The position numbers were made by a program, and so were the translations under genes. Positions 9,326-17,756 of a stretch of 64,000 nt of DNA are shown in pieces. Position 1 is the first letter of the stretch. Every line of letters begins with the position of its first letter. The stretch is from contig PTKS01000001.1 in NCBI GenBank assembly GCA_002937855.1, positions 33,948 to 97,947 on the forward strand, written 5' to 3'. The notes beneath the pieces were generated by a model, which worked only from the letters and a program-made list of their open reading frames with translations, was not told the DNA's origin and searched no databases. This DNA comes from Alphaproteobacteria bacterium MarineAlpha5_Bin12. GTDB lineage: Bacteria; Pseudomonadota; Alphaproteobacteria; HIMB59; GCA-002718135.

Positions 9326-11346
9326 TTAATTTTTTTTATTATTAAATTTCCCATTTTATCAAGCACTAATGAATAATTAGGAGGGACAACAGTTGTTGCG
9401 CTCTCTTCCTCGATCACTAATGGGCCTTTATAAATATCATGTTTTTTAATTAAACTTCTATTAATTATTTGAGTTTTAAATTTTTTGCCATTAAAAATTA
9501 TTTCTCTATTTTGTTTTGATGTTTTATTTATAATATTCTCTTTCTTCATTTTAGAATAATCAATAGGTTTTTCTACTTTGCCAATAGCAATTAATCTTAA
9601 GTTAATTATTTCAACAGGAGCATCTGGGGTTGAGTGTCCATATTTTTGCTTATAGGTTTTATGAAAATTATTATTTATTTTATTTAAATCTATTTTATTG
9701 TCTATGGATATATTTACATAATATTCTTGACCTATGTACCTCATATCTGCCGTTTGATAAAAAGTCATTTGTTTTTCTTTAACTCCTTCACTTATAAGTA
9801 ACTTTGAAGCTTCGTGAACTAATTGATCATACTCTTTCTGTAATTCTTTTTTCTTAACTTCAGATAAAATAGTAAAAAAATTTTTATTTAAATCTCTTCT
9901 AATATCTGTTTGTAACATTCCCCAGGCTGAAAAAGTCCCAGGATTAGGAGGTACAACAATTTCTTTAATCTCTAATTCTTCAGCAATCCAAACAGCATGC
10001 ATTGATCCTGCTCCGCCAAAAGCAACGAGAGAGAAATCTCTTGGATCTATCCCATGCTTTACTGTAATAGTTCTAATTGCATCGGCCATTTTAGCATTAA
10101 TAATTGATAAAATACCTTCTGCTAATTGGGTGTTTGTCATATTCAATTTTTTTGACATTTGTTTTAAAACTTTTTTTGACTCTTGTATTTGAAGACCCAT
10201 CCATCCACCTAATTTTGAATCAGGTCCAATACGACCTAAATATAAGTTAGCATCTGTCACGGTCGGGTTTGAACCTCCTTTTCCATAACAAGCTGGGCCA
10301 GGTTCGGCTCCAGCGCTTTGTGGACCAACTCTCAACGCACCAGCTTCAAGCCAAGCAATTGAACCTCCACCAGCCCCTATGGTATGGATGTCAACGAAAG
10401 GTATCAATAATGGCAAAGACTCCTGCTCCGTCTCATTAGTAATATTTGGCTTTCCATCTATAATTAAACTCATATCAAATGATGTGCCCCCCATATCAAC
10501 ACATATTAAATTAGGCTTATTTGTTATTTTTGATAAAGCAGCACCTCCTATTGTACCGCCAACCGGACCAGACAATAGTGTTTGTACTGGATTTTTTATT
10601 GCTGTTTTAGCTCTAATTATCCCCCCATTTGATTGCATTATGTAAAGAGGTTTTTTATATTTATTTTTCAAAAGTTCTTTTTCTAAATGAGCAAGATAAT
10701 TATTTACTACAGGGCCAACATAAGCATTCATAACAGCAGTTGATGATCTTTCATATTCTCTCCATTCTCTAGCAACCTCATGTGAAAGAGAAATAACAAC
10801 TTTGTCACCTATTCTTTTTTTTAATATTTTTTTTGCTAATACTTCATGTTTTGGATTTATATATGAATGTAAAAAACAAACTGCTACAGCAGTAATATTT
10901 TCTTTGTTTATTTTTTTGATTATTGGATCGAAATCTTTCTGATTTATTGTATTAATTATTTTTCCTTCCCAAGATATTCTTTCTTTTACTTCATGCACGT
11001 CAATTTTATTTGCTAATTGTTTTGGTTTTTTATATTGAACTTCATAAAGGGTTTTTCTATCACCTCTTGCGATTGTATAAGTATCACTAACTCCAGCTGT
11101 CATTATTAATAGAACTCTAGCACCTTTTCTTTCTAAAAAGGCATTTAGACCTACGGTAGTCCCATGAACAAGAAATTCAATATTTTTTAAATCTAATTTG
11201 AATTTATTTATTCCATTCATCACAGCTATAGCTGGATTTTTTGGAGTTGAAAGAACTTTTGATGTAAAAGTTTTTTTACTTTCATACTCTTGTATTACAA
11301 AATCAGTAAATGTTCCCCCTATATCAGCAGCTATTCTATATTTCAT
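9322..11346 (-). CDS. hyuA: Hydantoinase A / oxoprolinase family protein
   Basis: ATP-binding alpha subunit, 674 aa. ATG 11346 gives the canonical N-terminus MKYRIAADIGGTFTDFVIQ; the frame stays open upstream to 11421, but that part is antisense-free coding sequence of the permease in another frame and not HyuA-like. Further marks: LVHGTTVGLNAFLERKGA, MQSNGGI, LSGPVGGTIGGAAL, CVDMGGTSFDMSLI, IGAGGGSIAW and VAFGGAGSMHA, all in the order expected for Hydant_A_N plus Hydantoinase_A. It begins 5 nt after the permease stop and overlaps hyuB by 4 nt, so transporter and catabolic enzyme are one transcript. Confidence 0.92.
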   Translation of the reverse strand: MKYRIAADIGGTFTDFVIQEYESKKTFTSKVLSTPKNPAIAVMNGINKFKLDLKNIEFLVHGTTVGLNAFLERKGARVLLIMTAGVSDTYTIARGDRKTLYEVQYKKPKQLANKIDVHEVKERISWEGKIINTINQKDFDPIIKKINKENITAVAVCFLHSYINPKHEVLAKKILKKRIGDKVVISLSHEVAREWREYERSSTAVMNAYVGPVVNNYLAHLEKELLKNKYKKPLYIMQSNGGIIRAKTAIKNPVQTLLSGPVGGTIGGAALSKITNKPNLICVDMGGTSFDMSLIIDGKPNITNETEQESLPLLIPFVDIHTIGAGGGSIAWLEAGALRVGPQSAGAEPGPACYGKGGSNPTVTDANLYLGRIGPDSKLGGWMGLQIQESKKVLKQMSKKLNMTNTQLAEGILSIINAKMADAIRTITVKHGIDPRDFSLVAFGGAGSMHAVWIAEELEIKEIVVPPNPGTFSAWGMLQTDIRRDLNKNFFTILSEVKKKELQKEYDQLVHEASKLLISEGVKEKQMTFYQTADMRYIGQEYYVNISIDNKIDLNKINNNFHKTYKQKYGHSTPDAPVEIINLRLIAIGKVEKPIDYSKMKKENIINKTSKQNREIIFNGKKFKTQIINRSLIKKHDIYKGPLVIEEESATTVVPPNYSLVLDKMGNLIIKKIK

Positions 11347-11351
11347 AAGAA

Positions 11352-12284
11352 TTATCTTTTTCTTCCTGCTGTTAATGCGACTGCCCCAAAAATAATCACA
11401 CCTGTTGTCACATCCTTCCAAAAAGGATCAGCATTTAAAATATTAAATCCGTTATTTATTAATGCTAAAACCATAACTCCAGCAACTGACCTCCATACCG
11501 CACCTTCTCCCCCATATATACTAGTCCCTCCGAGTATAACTGCAGCTATAGCTTGTAATTCCATTCCTAGACCCGCTTGAGGCTGACCTAGTGATATTCT
11601 AGAAACTTGAATTGCCCCAGCTATTCCAGCTGCAAAACCAGTTAATGCAAAAGTATATATCGTTACTAAATTTGCCCTTATTCCAGCTAATTTTGATGCC
11701 TCTTCGTTCCCACCAACTGCAAAGACATTTCTTCCAAATGTAGTTCGATTAAGAATTATAGTCATAATAATTGTAAATATAATCAATATAAAGATGGTAA
11801 AATGAATTCCGTATATTTTTCCTCGGCCAAGCCATATAAACTCTGGCATTCTAACAGGAATTAAAAATCCACCTGTAATCAAAATTGCTATACCTCGATA
11901 TATTAAACTTGTTGCTATTGTGGCTAAAAAAGAGTGTACTCCTAAAGAAGTGATCAAAACACCATTAGTATATCCTAAAATTATTCCTATAATTGGAGCT
12001 AAAGCAAGCCCTAACAATGGATCAATATTTACTGCTATCCATGCTGCCGCGCAACTTGCTACTCCAAATATTGATGCTGTAGAAAGGTCAAATCCACCAG
12101 CTATAATACACAATGTTAGTGCTGCTGCAATAATAGCTAAAGGTGCATTTTGATTTAAAATATTCAACAAATTACGGGGAGATAAAAAAGCATCACTGGA
12201 AAAAGTTAATATTATCATTAACAATACAATAAGAATTAATACTGCGTACTCTCTGATAAAATTAACTACATTGTATCTTGTCAT
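11352..12284 (-). CDS. Ribose/sugar-type ABC transporter permease (RbsC-like)
   Basis: Membrane subunit of a BPD_transp_2 (RbsC/XylH) importer, 310 aa with about eight to ten hydrophobic segments. Typical motifs are AFLSPRNLLNILNQNAPLAI at the N-terminus, GGFDLSTASIFG near 62-73, VGGNEEASKLAGIRANLV around 190 (cytoplasmic loop contacting the ATPase) and GGTSIYGGEGAVWRS near 252. It follows the binding-protein gene after a terminator-like hairpin and is co-transcribed with hyuA/hyuB. RbsC-like permeases mostly move sugars, but some serve nucleosides, autoinducer-2 or other small rings; here the hydantoinase neighbours suggest a non-sugar solute. Confidence 0.92.
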   Translation of the reverse strand: MTRYNVVNFIREYAVLILIVLLMIILTFSSDAFLSPRNLLNILNQNAPLAIIAAALTLCIIAGGFDLSTASIFGVASCAAAWIAVNIDPLLGLALAPIIGIILGYTNGVLITSLGVHSFLATIATSLIYRGIAILITGGFLIPVRMPEFIWLGRGKIYGIHFTIFILIIFTIIMTIILNRTTFGRNVFAVGGNEEASKLAGIRANLVTIYTFALTGFAAGIAGAIQVSRISLGQPQAGLGMELQAIAAVILGGTSIYGGEGAVWRSVAGVMVLALINNGFNILNADPFWKDVTTGVIIFGAVALTAGRKR

Positions 12285-12311
12285 CTTATAAATAAATTTT
12301 TGGTTTAAAAA

Positions 12312-12340
12312 AACTGGGCTTAAAAAAATTAAGCCCAGTT
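12312..12340 (-). terminator. Hairpin terminator/attenuator after the binding-protein gene
   Basis: AACTGGGCTTAA (12312-12323), a 5-nt loop and TTAAGCCCAGTT (12329-12340) form a perfect 12-bp stem. On the minus strand it is followed by a run of T, as in an intrinsic terminator. It separates the binding-protein gene from the permease, the same arrangement as at 1554-1576, and probably keeps receptor expression above that of permease-hyuA-hyuB. Confidence 0.85.
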
Positions 12341-12354
12341 ATTAAAAGGATATT

Positions 12355-13350
12355 TTATCCTTTCCATTCTCCTTTAAAATCAGGAAATTTATCCAATACA
12401 GATTTATTAATTAAACCTGGAACAGGTCCTCTTTCATCCATATTGATTTCTGATTCGAAAGATTCACCTCGAAGTTTTTTTATAACAGCTTCAGTTCCAT
12501 ATAATCCTAGACTATAAGGAAAGTCACCTTTGGTATAATCCCATCTTCCTGATCTAACCATATCAAGACCAATAGCCGAAGCTCCACCTCCCATTAAAAA
12601 GAGATCTTCAACGACATATCCTGCGTCTTCAAGTGCAATATCAGCTCCGACCAAATGTTGATCAGCATTTGATAATATAACGTGAATTTTTGTACCCGCG
12701 TTTGCTTGAAGAGCATCCTGAACCCCTGTTAAAGATGTATCGGGATCATAATTACCCATTACTTCTGCTACTACTTTTATGTTGCTATGACCGCTTAAGA
12801 TTTTATTGAATGTTTCTAATCTTAAGTTATCAAAAGGATATATTTTTTGTCCAATAATGATTATCACATTACATGGATCAATTCCTTTACAACCTTCATT
12901 TACAACAGCATCAGCTTGCCAAGTAGCTCCTTCAATAACGGGATGTATTACTGTAGCAGTAATACCTCCAATTTGATCTTTCATAGTAGTTAAATCTGGA
13001 CCAATTGGAAACAACGTTGTAGACGTTGGAATCCCTGCATCAATTGCTTCTTTTACAAAACTTGCTATTCCAACTGAATCATTTGGAAGAACAACAAATC
13101 CATCAAATTCTTGTGAAGCAATTGCATCTTCTATTTGTTGAGCTTGAACAACAGCGTTAAACTCACCATTAAACATTTTACTTGTAGCCCCCATTTCTTT
13201 TGCTTTTGCAGCAACACCTTCGTAAACAGCTTGATTAAAACCATTTTCACTTGAAGCCGCAAAAAAAGCTATATGCTCACCTTTAGCATATAAAGAATTA
13301 AAATTAAAAAGAGCACCAAATAAGATAAAAATTGAAAATAAAATTTTCAT
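12355..13350 (-). CDS. Ribose-type ABC transporter substrate-binding protein
   Basis: Periplasmic receptor, 331 aa. ATG 13350 is preceded by GGAGGAATTT, one of the strongest ribosome binding sites in the window, and gives a clear signal peptide (MKILFSIFILFGALFNFNSL, cleaved after LYA); the open frame continues upstream to 13422 but lacks such a site. The mature part is Peripla_BP_4: IAFFAASSENGFNQAVYEGV, then FDGFVVLPNDSVG, DPDTSLTGVQDAL and the hinge-region LGLYGTEAVIKKL. It lies first in the minus-strand arm of the locus. Substrate specificity cannot be read from sequence; the fold binds pentoses, hexoses and other small polar rings. Confidence 0.92.
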   Translation of the reverse strand: MKILFSIFILFGALFNFNSLYAKGEHIAFFAASSENGFNQAVYEGVAAKAKEMGATSKMFNGEFNAVVQAQQIEDAIASQEFDGFVVLPNDSVGIASFVKEAIDAGIPTSTTLFPIGPDLTTMKDQIGGITATVIHPVIEGATWQADAVVNEGCKGIDPCNVIIIIGQKIYPFDNLRLETFNKILSGHSNIKVVAEVMGNYDPDTSLTGVQDALQANAGTKIHVILSNADQHLVGADIALEDAGYVVEDLFLMGGGASAIGLDMVRSGRWDYTKGDFPYSLGLYGTEAVIKKLRGESFESEINMDERGPVPGLINKSVLDKFPDFKGEWKG

Positions 13351-13436
13351 AAATTCCTCCTTAAAATCGCATACTAAGATATCCTTAATAAAAAAGTTAT
13401 CACAGTAGGGAATTGAAAACAATTAAAAATTTTAAC

Positions 13437-13453
13437 AATTAGTATAACTAATT
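13437..13453. promoter_or_regulatory. Candidate operator in divergent transporter promoter region
   Basis: AATTAG-TATAA-CTAATT is a 6-5-6 inverted repeat in the middle of the 213-nt gap between the divergent binding-protein gene and the ATPase gene. A palindrome here could bind one regulator controlling both arms. At this AT content, short palindromes also occur by chance, and no regulator gene is adjacent. Confidence 0.25.
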
Positions 13454-13563
13454 ATTAACAATAATTTGAAAATTGCTATTAAAAACTACAATTTATCTAA
13501 TTTAATTTGATTTTTTTAATAGAAAGTGTGAGTATTTGGTCTTATTACATTTTTGTTAATAAA

Positions 13564-14313
13564 ATGAATGATGTCTTAAAATTAAAAAATATTTCAAAAA
13601 ATTTTGGAGGGGTTGAGGCTTTAGCAGGTATTGATTTAAATTTGTCAAAGGGTGAGTGTCTGGGTTTAATGGGAGATAATGGGGCAGGAAAATCTACATT
13701 AATCAAAATTATAGCTGGAAATTATTTACCTTCAGGAGGAAAAATATTTTTAAACGAAAATGAAGTTATATTTAACAAGCCTGTGGACGCACAACAAAAA
13801 GGCATAGAAGTAGTTTATCAAGATCTTGCGTTGTGCGATAATCTTAGAGCTTATGAAAATGTTTATTTAGGAAGATGGCTAGTAAAATTCAAAATTGGTC
13901 CATTTAGTTTTGTTGACTTTAAGAAAATGAAAGAAGAATCAAAAAATCTATTTAAAGAACTCAAATCAGATACTAGGTCCAATCAACTTGTCAAAACATT
14001 GTCTGGTGGACAAAAACAGGCTGTAGCTTTATCTCGAACAAGATTATCTAATCCTGATATAGTTTTGATGGATGAGCCCACAGCTGCAATTAGCATAAAA
14101 CAAGTTAAAGAAGTATTACAATATATTTTAAAACTTAAAGAAAAAAATATTGCAATAATTTTAATCAGTCACAGAATGATGGATGTATTTGAAGTTTGTG
14201 ATAGAGTGATGGTATTAAGAAGAGGTTCGAAAGTATCTGACAAAAAAATCACAAACACTAACCCAGAAGAAGTTACTGGTTTAATAACAGGTGCTATAGA
14301 TACCTCTTTTTAG
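13564..14313 (+). CDS. Ribose-type ABC transporter ATP-binding protein (single-domain)
   Basis: ATPase of the transporter encoded on the opposite strand, 249 aa from ATG 13564. Walker A GDNGAGKST (about 37-45), Q-loop VVYQDLALCDN, signature LSGGQKQAVALSR, Walker B IVLMDEPTAAIS, switch His in LISHRMMDVF. RbsA/XylG have two tandem nucleotide-binding domains; this protein has one, as in FrcA-type half-size ATPases, so it should work as a homodimer. The frame opens earlier (13507), but the family N-terminus is MNDVLKLKNISKNFGGVEAL. It heads the plus-strand arm of the divergent locus; 41 nt later comes the racemase-like gene. Confidence 0.92.
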   Translation: MNDVLKLKNISKNFGGVEALAGIDLNLSKGECLGLMGDNGAGKSTLIKIIAGNYLPSGGKIFLNENEVIFNKPVDAQQKGIEVVYQDLALCDNLRAYENVYLGRWLVKFKIGPFSFVDFKKMKEESKNLFKELKSDTRSNQLVKTLSGGQKQAVALSRTRLSNPDIVLMDEPTAAISIKQVKEVLQYILKLKEKNIAIILISHRMMDVFEVCDRVMVLRRGSKVSDKKITNTNPEEVTGLITGAIDTSF

Positions 14314-14354
14314 TTTTTGCTGGTTTTTTTGTAAGGAAATAGTATATTAAAAAA

Positions 14355-15161
14355 ATGAACAACAAACCGCTAAAAATTATGTATCTAAGTCCCGTAGGAG
14401 TAGATAGCTTAGATGGACTTTTTGCTGAAATGGTTAAGGACAGTAAGGATCCTGATACAGAAGTTCATATCACATCTTTAAAAGAAGATAATGGAAGTTT
14501 TTCACATATTGAATTTAGATCTTATGAAGCTATGGCGACTTCTGGAATTATTAATGCAACTGTCAGTGCAGCAAAAGAAGGATTTGATGCTTTAGCAATT
14601 GGGTGCTTTTATGATACTGCATTGCATGATTCTAGAGAAGTATCTGGAGATATGGTAGTAGTTGCCCCATGTCACTCTTCTTGTGAAATTGCTCTAAGTT
14701 TGGCAAATAATTTTGGAATTATTGTTGGCCGTAGGAAATGGGTTCATCAAATGAAAGGTAATGTAATTGAATATGGATATGCAGATAAACTTGCTGGCTT
14801 TTATGATGTGGGATTAGGTGTGGATGACTTTCAGGTAGATCATCAAAGAACAGTTAACCTTCTAATTGATGCTGCAAAAAAAGCTGTAGATAAAGATTAT
14901 GCCGAGTCAATTATATTAGGTTGTACTGCTGAATTTGGTTTTTATAAAACTTTGCAAGAAGAAATTGGAGTGCCTGTTATTGATCCTTCTTTAGCTGCAT
15001 TAAAAAAAGCGGAGCATCATGCCAATTTAAAAAGAAAATTTAATTTAATTCCTAGTAGAAAATGGAGTTGTGAATCACCAACAAAAAAAGAAATTGAAAA
15101 ATTTAATATGTTTCATGACACAGAGCCCTTTGGCAATAGAATAGTGATTCCAGCAAATTAG
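14355..15161 (+). CDS. Asp/Glu/hydantoin racemase family protein
   Basis: A 268-aa protein of the Asp/Glu racemase superfamily, closest in layout to hydantoin racemase (HyuE). The two catalytic cysteines expected for cofactor-independent racemisation are present: Cys84 in AIGCFYDTAL and Cys190 in IILGCTAEFGF. The C-terminus (residues 225-268) is longer than in most HyuE proteins and has no recognisable motif. It lies behind the ATPase of the hydantoinase-linked transporter, so inversion of a chiral hydantoin-like substrate before HyuAB cleavage is a natural inference. Alternatives are an arylmalonate-decarboxylase-like or maleate-isomerase-like enzyme in the same superfamily. Confidence 0.8.
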   Translation: MNNKPLKIMYLSPVGVDSLDGLFAEMVKDSKDPDTEVHITSLKEDNGSFSHIEFRSYEAMATSGIINATVSAAKEGFDALAIGCFYDTALHDSREVSGDMVVVAPCHSSCEIALSLANNFGIIVGRRKWVHQMKGNVIEYGYADKLAGFYDVGLGVDDFQVDHQRTVNLLIDAAKKAVDKDYAESIILGCTAEFGFYKTLQEEIGVPVIDPSLAALKKAEHHANLKRKFNLIPSRKWSCESPTKKEIEKFNMFHDTEPFGNRIVIPAN

Positions 15162-15188
15162 TTTTGATTAAAAAAATATTTTTTTTGA

Positions 15189-15264
15189 TGGTGGCCCCGA
15201 TTGGAATTGAACCAATGACACAAGGATTTTCAGTCCTTTGCTCTACCAACTGAGCTACAGGGCC
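15189..15264 (-). tRNA. tRNA-Phe (GAA)
   Basis: The minus strand folds as a standard cloverleaf: acceptor GGCCCTG/CGGGGCC with one G-U pair, D-arm GCTC..GAGC, anticodon stem AAGGA/TCCTT around loop CTGAAAA (anticodon GAA, Phe), and T-arm ATTGG-TTCAATT-CCAAT. Discriminator A at 15192; CCA is encoded (15189-15191). It lies downstream of yacG, a linkage common in alphaproteobacteria. Confidence 0.97.
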
Positions 15265-15333
15265 AATAAAAAGATTTTGATAGATATATTTTACTATTAT
15301 TTCAACAAATATTATTAATTTAGTTAATTATTT

Positions 15334-15489
15334 TTATATTCCTTTGTCTTCTGTAACGAAATACTTCCCATTTAACCATTTTAATAAATCTATATCACCA
15401 CATTTTTTTGAGCAAAATGGCACATATTCTTTTGTTTTCAAAATTTGCTTGCCACAAATCGGGCATTTTAATTTTTTATTTTTTTTCAT
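15334..15489 (-). CDS. yacG: YacG, zinc-finger DNA gyrase inhibitor family
   Basis: A 51-aa reading frame: MKKNKKLKCPICGKQILKTK, then EYVPFCSKKCGDIDLLKWLN, then GKYFVTEDKGI. The four zinc ligands CPIC (9-12) and CSKKC (26, 30) and the following DLLKWL are the YacG signature. In E. coli YacG binds gyrase and inhibits it; the role in small genomes is less clear. ATG 15489 is 4 nt after the infA stop, so the two are an operon, with tRNA-Phe downstream. In other alphaproteobacteria maf and an RNase gene usually lie between infA and yacG; here they are absent. Confidence 0.93.
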   Translation of the reverse strand: MKKNKKLKCPICGKQILKTKEYVPFCSKKCGDIDLLKWLNGKYFVTEDKGI

Positions 15490-15493
15490 AGAT

Positions 15494-15712
15494 TTATTTA
15501 TGTCTAAAAGTAATCCTTCCTTTAGTTAAATCATAGGGGGTCATCTCAACTGTAACTTTATCACCTGCTAATACTCTAATTCGATTTTTTCTCATTTTAC
15601 CCGAAGTGTGAGCTAACACTTCATGATTATTTTCTAGTTTTACTTTAAACATTGCGTTCGGGAGAAGCTCTTTTACTACTCCTTCAAATTCTATAGATCC
15701 TTCTTTTGGCAT
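15494..15712 (-). CDS. infA: Translation initiation factor IF-1
   Basis: A 72-aa OB-fold (S1-like) protein of exactly the usual bacterial length: [20 protein letters not shown], then [20 protein letters not shown], then [20 protein letters not shown]-1 occupies the ribosomal A site during initiation. It lies between hisD and yacG on the minus strand, matching the alphaproteobacterial hisD-infA neighbourhood, although UPF0262 and the low-molecular-weight phosphatase often found between them are missing. Confidence 0.97.
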   Translation of the reverse strand: MPKEGSIEFEGVVKELLPNAMFKVKLENNHEVLAHTSGKMRKNRIRVLAGDKVTVEMTPYDLTKGRITFRHK

Positions 15713-15737
15713 ATAATCTCCTAAACTTTAATTATAA

Positions 15738-17024
15738 TTAATTTTCTCTTATTTTAACAGATAATTTATGAGCATACAAACCTTCAGCTTCTGCCATCTG
15801 CTGCGTATAAGTAGATAGTTTCTTAAATCCTTTTTTTGTAATTCTTATCGCTGAGTTTCTTTTCATAAAATCTAATACACCTAGACCAGAAGAAAAACGT
15901 GCTGAACCACTAGTTGGTAGAACGTGGTTTGTACCAGCTATATAATCTCCGAATGACTCAGTAGAATAAGAACCAAAAAATACTGCGCCTGCATTTGTAA
16001 CTCTCTTATAAATATATTCATTTATAGAAGTTTGTAAATGTAGATGCTCTGGAGAAATTTCATTAACATATTTATAAGAATTTTTTATTGATTTAATTAC
16101 TATTATTACTCCAAAATTTTCTAGACTTTGATTTATAGTTTTTTTCTTAATTTGATTTTTTGTTAATCTCTTAATAGATTCTTTTACTTTACTTGCAAAA
16201 TTTAGATTATCAGTAATTAATATAGATTGAGACTTTTCATCATGTTCTGCTTGAGCAATTAAATCACTCGCTATCCAGTCAGGTTTATTTTTTTTATCTG
16301 CTACAACCACAATTTCTGAAGGGCCCGCAATGGTATCTATTCCAGATTTTCCAAAAATTTGTTTTTTTGCTGTGCTTACATATATATTTCCTGGCCCAAA
16401 TATTTTACTTACTGGTTTAATTGACTCTGTCCCGTAAGACATAGCAGCAATTGCATGCGCACCACCTATTTGATACACTTCCTTTATTTTAAATAATTTT
16501 AAAATTGCCATAATATATGGATTAAATTTACCCTTTTGACTTGGCGTTGTAACAACTATCCTTTTTACACCAGCGATTTTTGCAGGTATAAGACTCATTA
16601 TTAATGAAGATGGATAACTAGCTTTGCCTCCCGGAACATAAATTCCAACAGAGTCAATTGGAGTCCATCTTTGAGATAGGCTTATACCTTTTTCTTTACT
16701 AGTAAAATTTTTAGGATATTGTTTTAAATGATATTTATTAATTCTTTTAACTGCAATTTTAAAACTTTTTAATATTTTAGGATCTATATTTTTAGAATAT
16801 TGACTTATTTTTTTTGAATTTAATAATATATCTTTCTTTTCAATCGTATTCTTATCAAATTTTTTTATTGAATAAATTAATGAAGTATCTCCATATTTTT
16901 TTACATCGTTAATAATTTTTTTTACCTTAATTTCTATATTTTTGTTTACAGCGTCTATACGTTTATTTATCAATTTTTTAAAAATTAAATCAAAATTTCT
17001 AGATTTTTCTTTTATTATTTTCAT
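15738..17024 (-). CDS. hisD: Histidinol dehydrogenase
   Basis: Catalyses the last two steps of histidine synthesis (L-histidinol to L-histidine, two NAD, zinc enzyme), 428 aa. Diagnostic blocks: GIYVPGGKASYPSSLIMSLI, IAGPSEIVVVADKK, LIAQAEHDEKSQSILI (Gln/His region), EISPEHLHLQT (catalytic Glu-His) and FGDYIAGTNHVLPTSGSARF. ATG 17024 lies 4 nt after the hisG stop and is preferred over an in-frame TTG at 17039 that would overlap hisG. The N-terminal 100 residues are unusually Lys/Ile/Asn-rich, in line with the genome. Confidence 0.96.
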   Translation of the reverse strand: MKIIKEKSRNFDLIFKKLINKRIDAVNKNIEIKVKKIINDVKKYGDTSLIYSIKKFDKNTIEKKDILLNSKKISQYSKNIDPKILKSFKIAVKRINKYHLKQYPKNFTSKEKGISLSQRWTPIDSVGIYVPGGKASYPSSLIMSLIPAKIAGVKRIVVTTPSQKGKFNPYIMAILKLFKIKEVYQIGGAHAIAAMSYGTESIKPVSKIFGPGNIYVSTAKKQIFGKSGIDTIAGPSEIVVVADKKNKPDWIASDLIAQAEHDEKSQSILITDNLNFASKVKESIKRLTKNQIKKKTINQSLENFGVIIVIKSIKNSYKYVNEISPEHLHLQTSINEYIYKRVTNAGAVFFGSYSTESFGDYIAGTNHVLPTSGSARFSSGLGVLDFMKRNSAIRITKKGFKKLSTYTQQMAEAEGLYAHKLSVKIREN

Positions 17025-17028
17025 AATT

Positions 17029-17673
17029 TTAATTTTCAAATTTCTTAATTATTTTGTTAATTTCAAGATTTGTTTTTAATGCAGATCTATTAACTATTAA
17101 TTTTGATGTAACATTGAAAATTTTTTCAACTTCAATCAAACCATTTTCTTTTAAAGTTTTACCTGTTGAAACTAAATCTACGATCCTTCTACACATTTTT
17201 AAGGCTGGGGCTAACTCCATTGATCCATTTAATTTAATTGTTTCAACTTGAATGCCTCTTTTTGCAAAGTGTTTTTTTGTTAAATTTGGATATTTTGTTG
17301 CTACTCGTATATTACTCCAGGATTTTGGTTTTTCCTTTACTAAAAGTGATTTTAAAGCAGCTACTGATAAATGACATTTACCAATATTTAATTTAATTGG
17401 TGAATATATTTCTGAATAATCAAATTCTTCTATTACATCACTACCAGCAATACCTATGTGAGCTGCACCAAAAGCAACAAAAGTACAAACATCAAAAGCT
17501 CTAACTTTTATAAAATCTATGCTAGGATCACTGCTTTTAAACCTAAGCTTTCTACATGACTCATCAAATAGAGACTTATCAGGATTAAGTTTAATTTTTT
17601 TAAAAAAAATTCTTAATTCAGATAAAATTCTTCCTCTAGGAACAGCTATAATAATTTTATTATGTTTTTTCAT
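17029..17673 (-). CDS. hisG: ATP phosphoribosyltransferase, short form
   Basis: First enzyme of histidine synthesis, 214 aa. The N-terminus IIIAVPRGRILSELRIFF and the PRPP-binding region DLVSTGKTLKENGL are clear. The length puts it in the short HisG(S) class, which lacks the C-terminal regulatory domain and normally needs HisZ (a HisRS paralogue) for activity and feedback control; hisZ is not in this window. It precedes hisD by 4 nt and follows murA by 83 nt. Confidence 0.95.
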   Translation of the reverse strand: MKKHNKIIIAVPRGRILSELRIFFKKIKLNPDKSLFDESCRKLRFKSSDPSIDFIKVRAFDVCTFVAFGAAHIGIAGSDVIEEFDYSEIYSPIKLNIGKCHLSVAALKSLLVKEKPKSWSNIRVATKYPNLTKKHFAKRGIQVETIKLNGSMELAPALKMCRRIVDLVSTGKTLKENGLIEVEKIFNVTSKLIVNRSALKTNLEINKIIKKFEN

Positions 17674-17756
17674 AACTCGATGGCGTTTTACATACCTTCT
17701 TAAAAAGTTCTAGTAAAATCGATTAATTCTTTATTCTGCTTAAAAAATTCTCATTT

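Noticed and set aside
10379..10645. Open plus-strand frame of 88 codons inside hyuA
   Set aside because: Antisense shadow of a well-supported HyuA region; no ribosome binding site and no protein-like pattern.
11347..11421. Longer HyuA N-terminus
   Set aside because: The extra 25 residues overlap the permease C-terminus in another frame; the conserved family start is MKYRIAADIGGTFTDF at 11346.
15344..15529. Plus-strand frame of 61 codons
   Set aside because: Lies antisense to yacG and the end of infA, both strongly supported on the minus strand.
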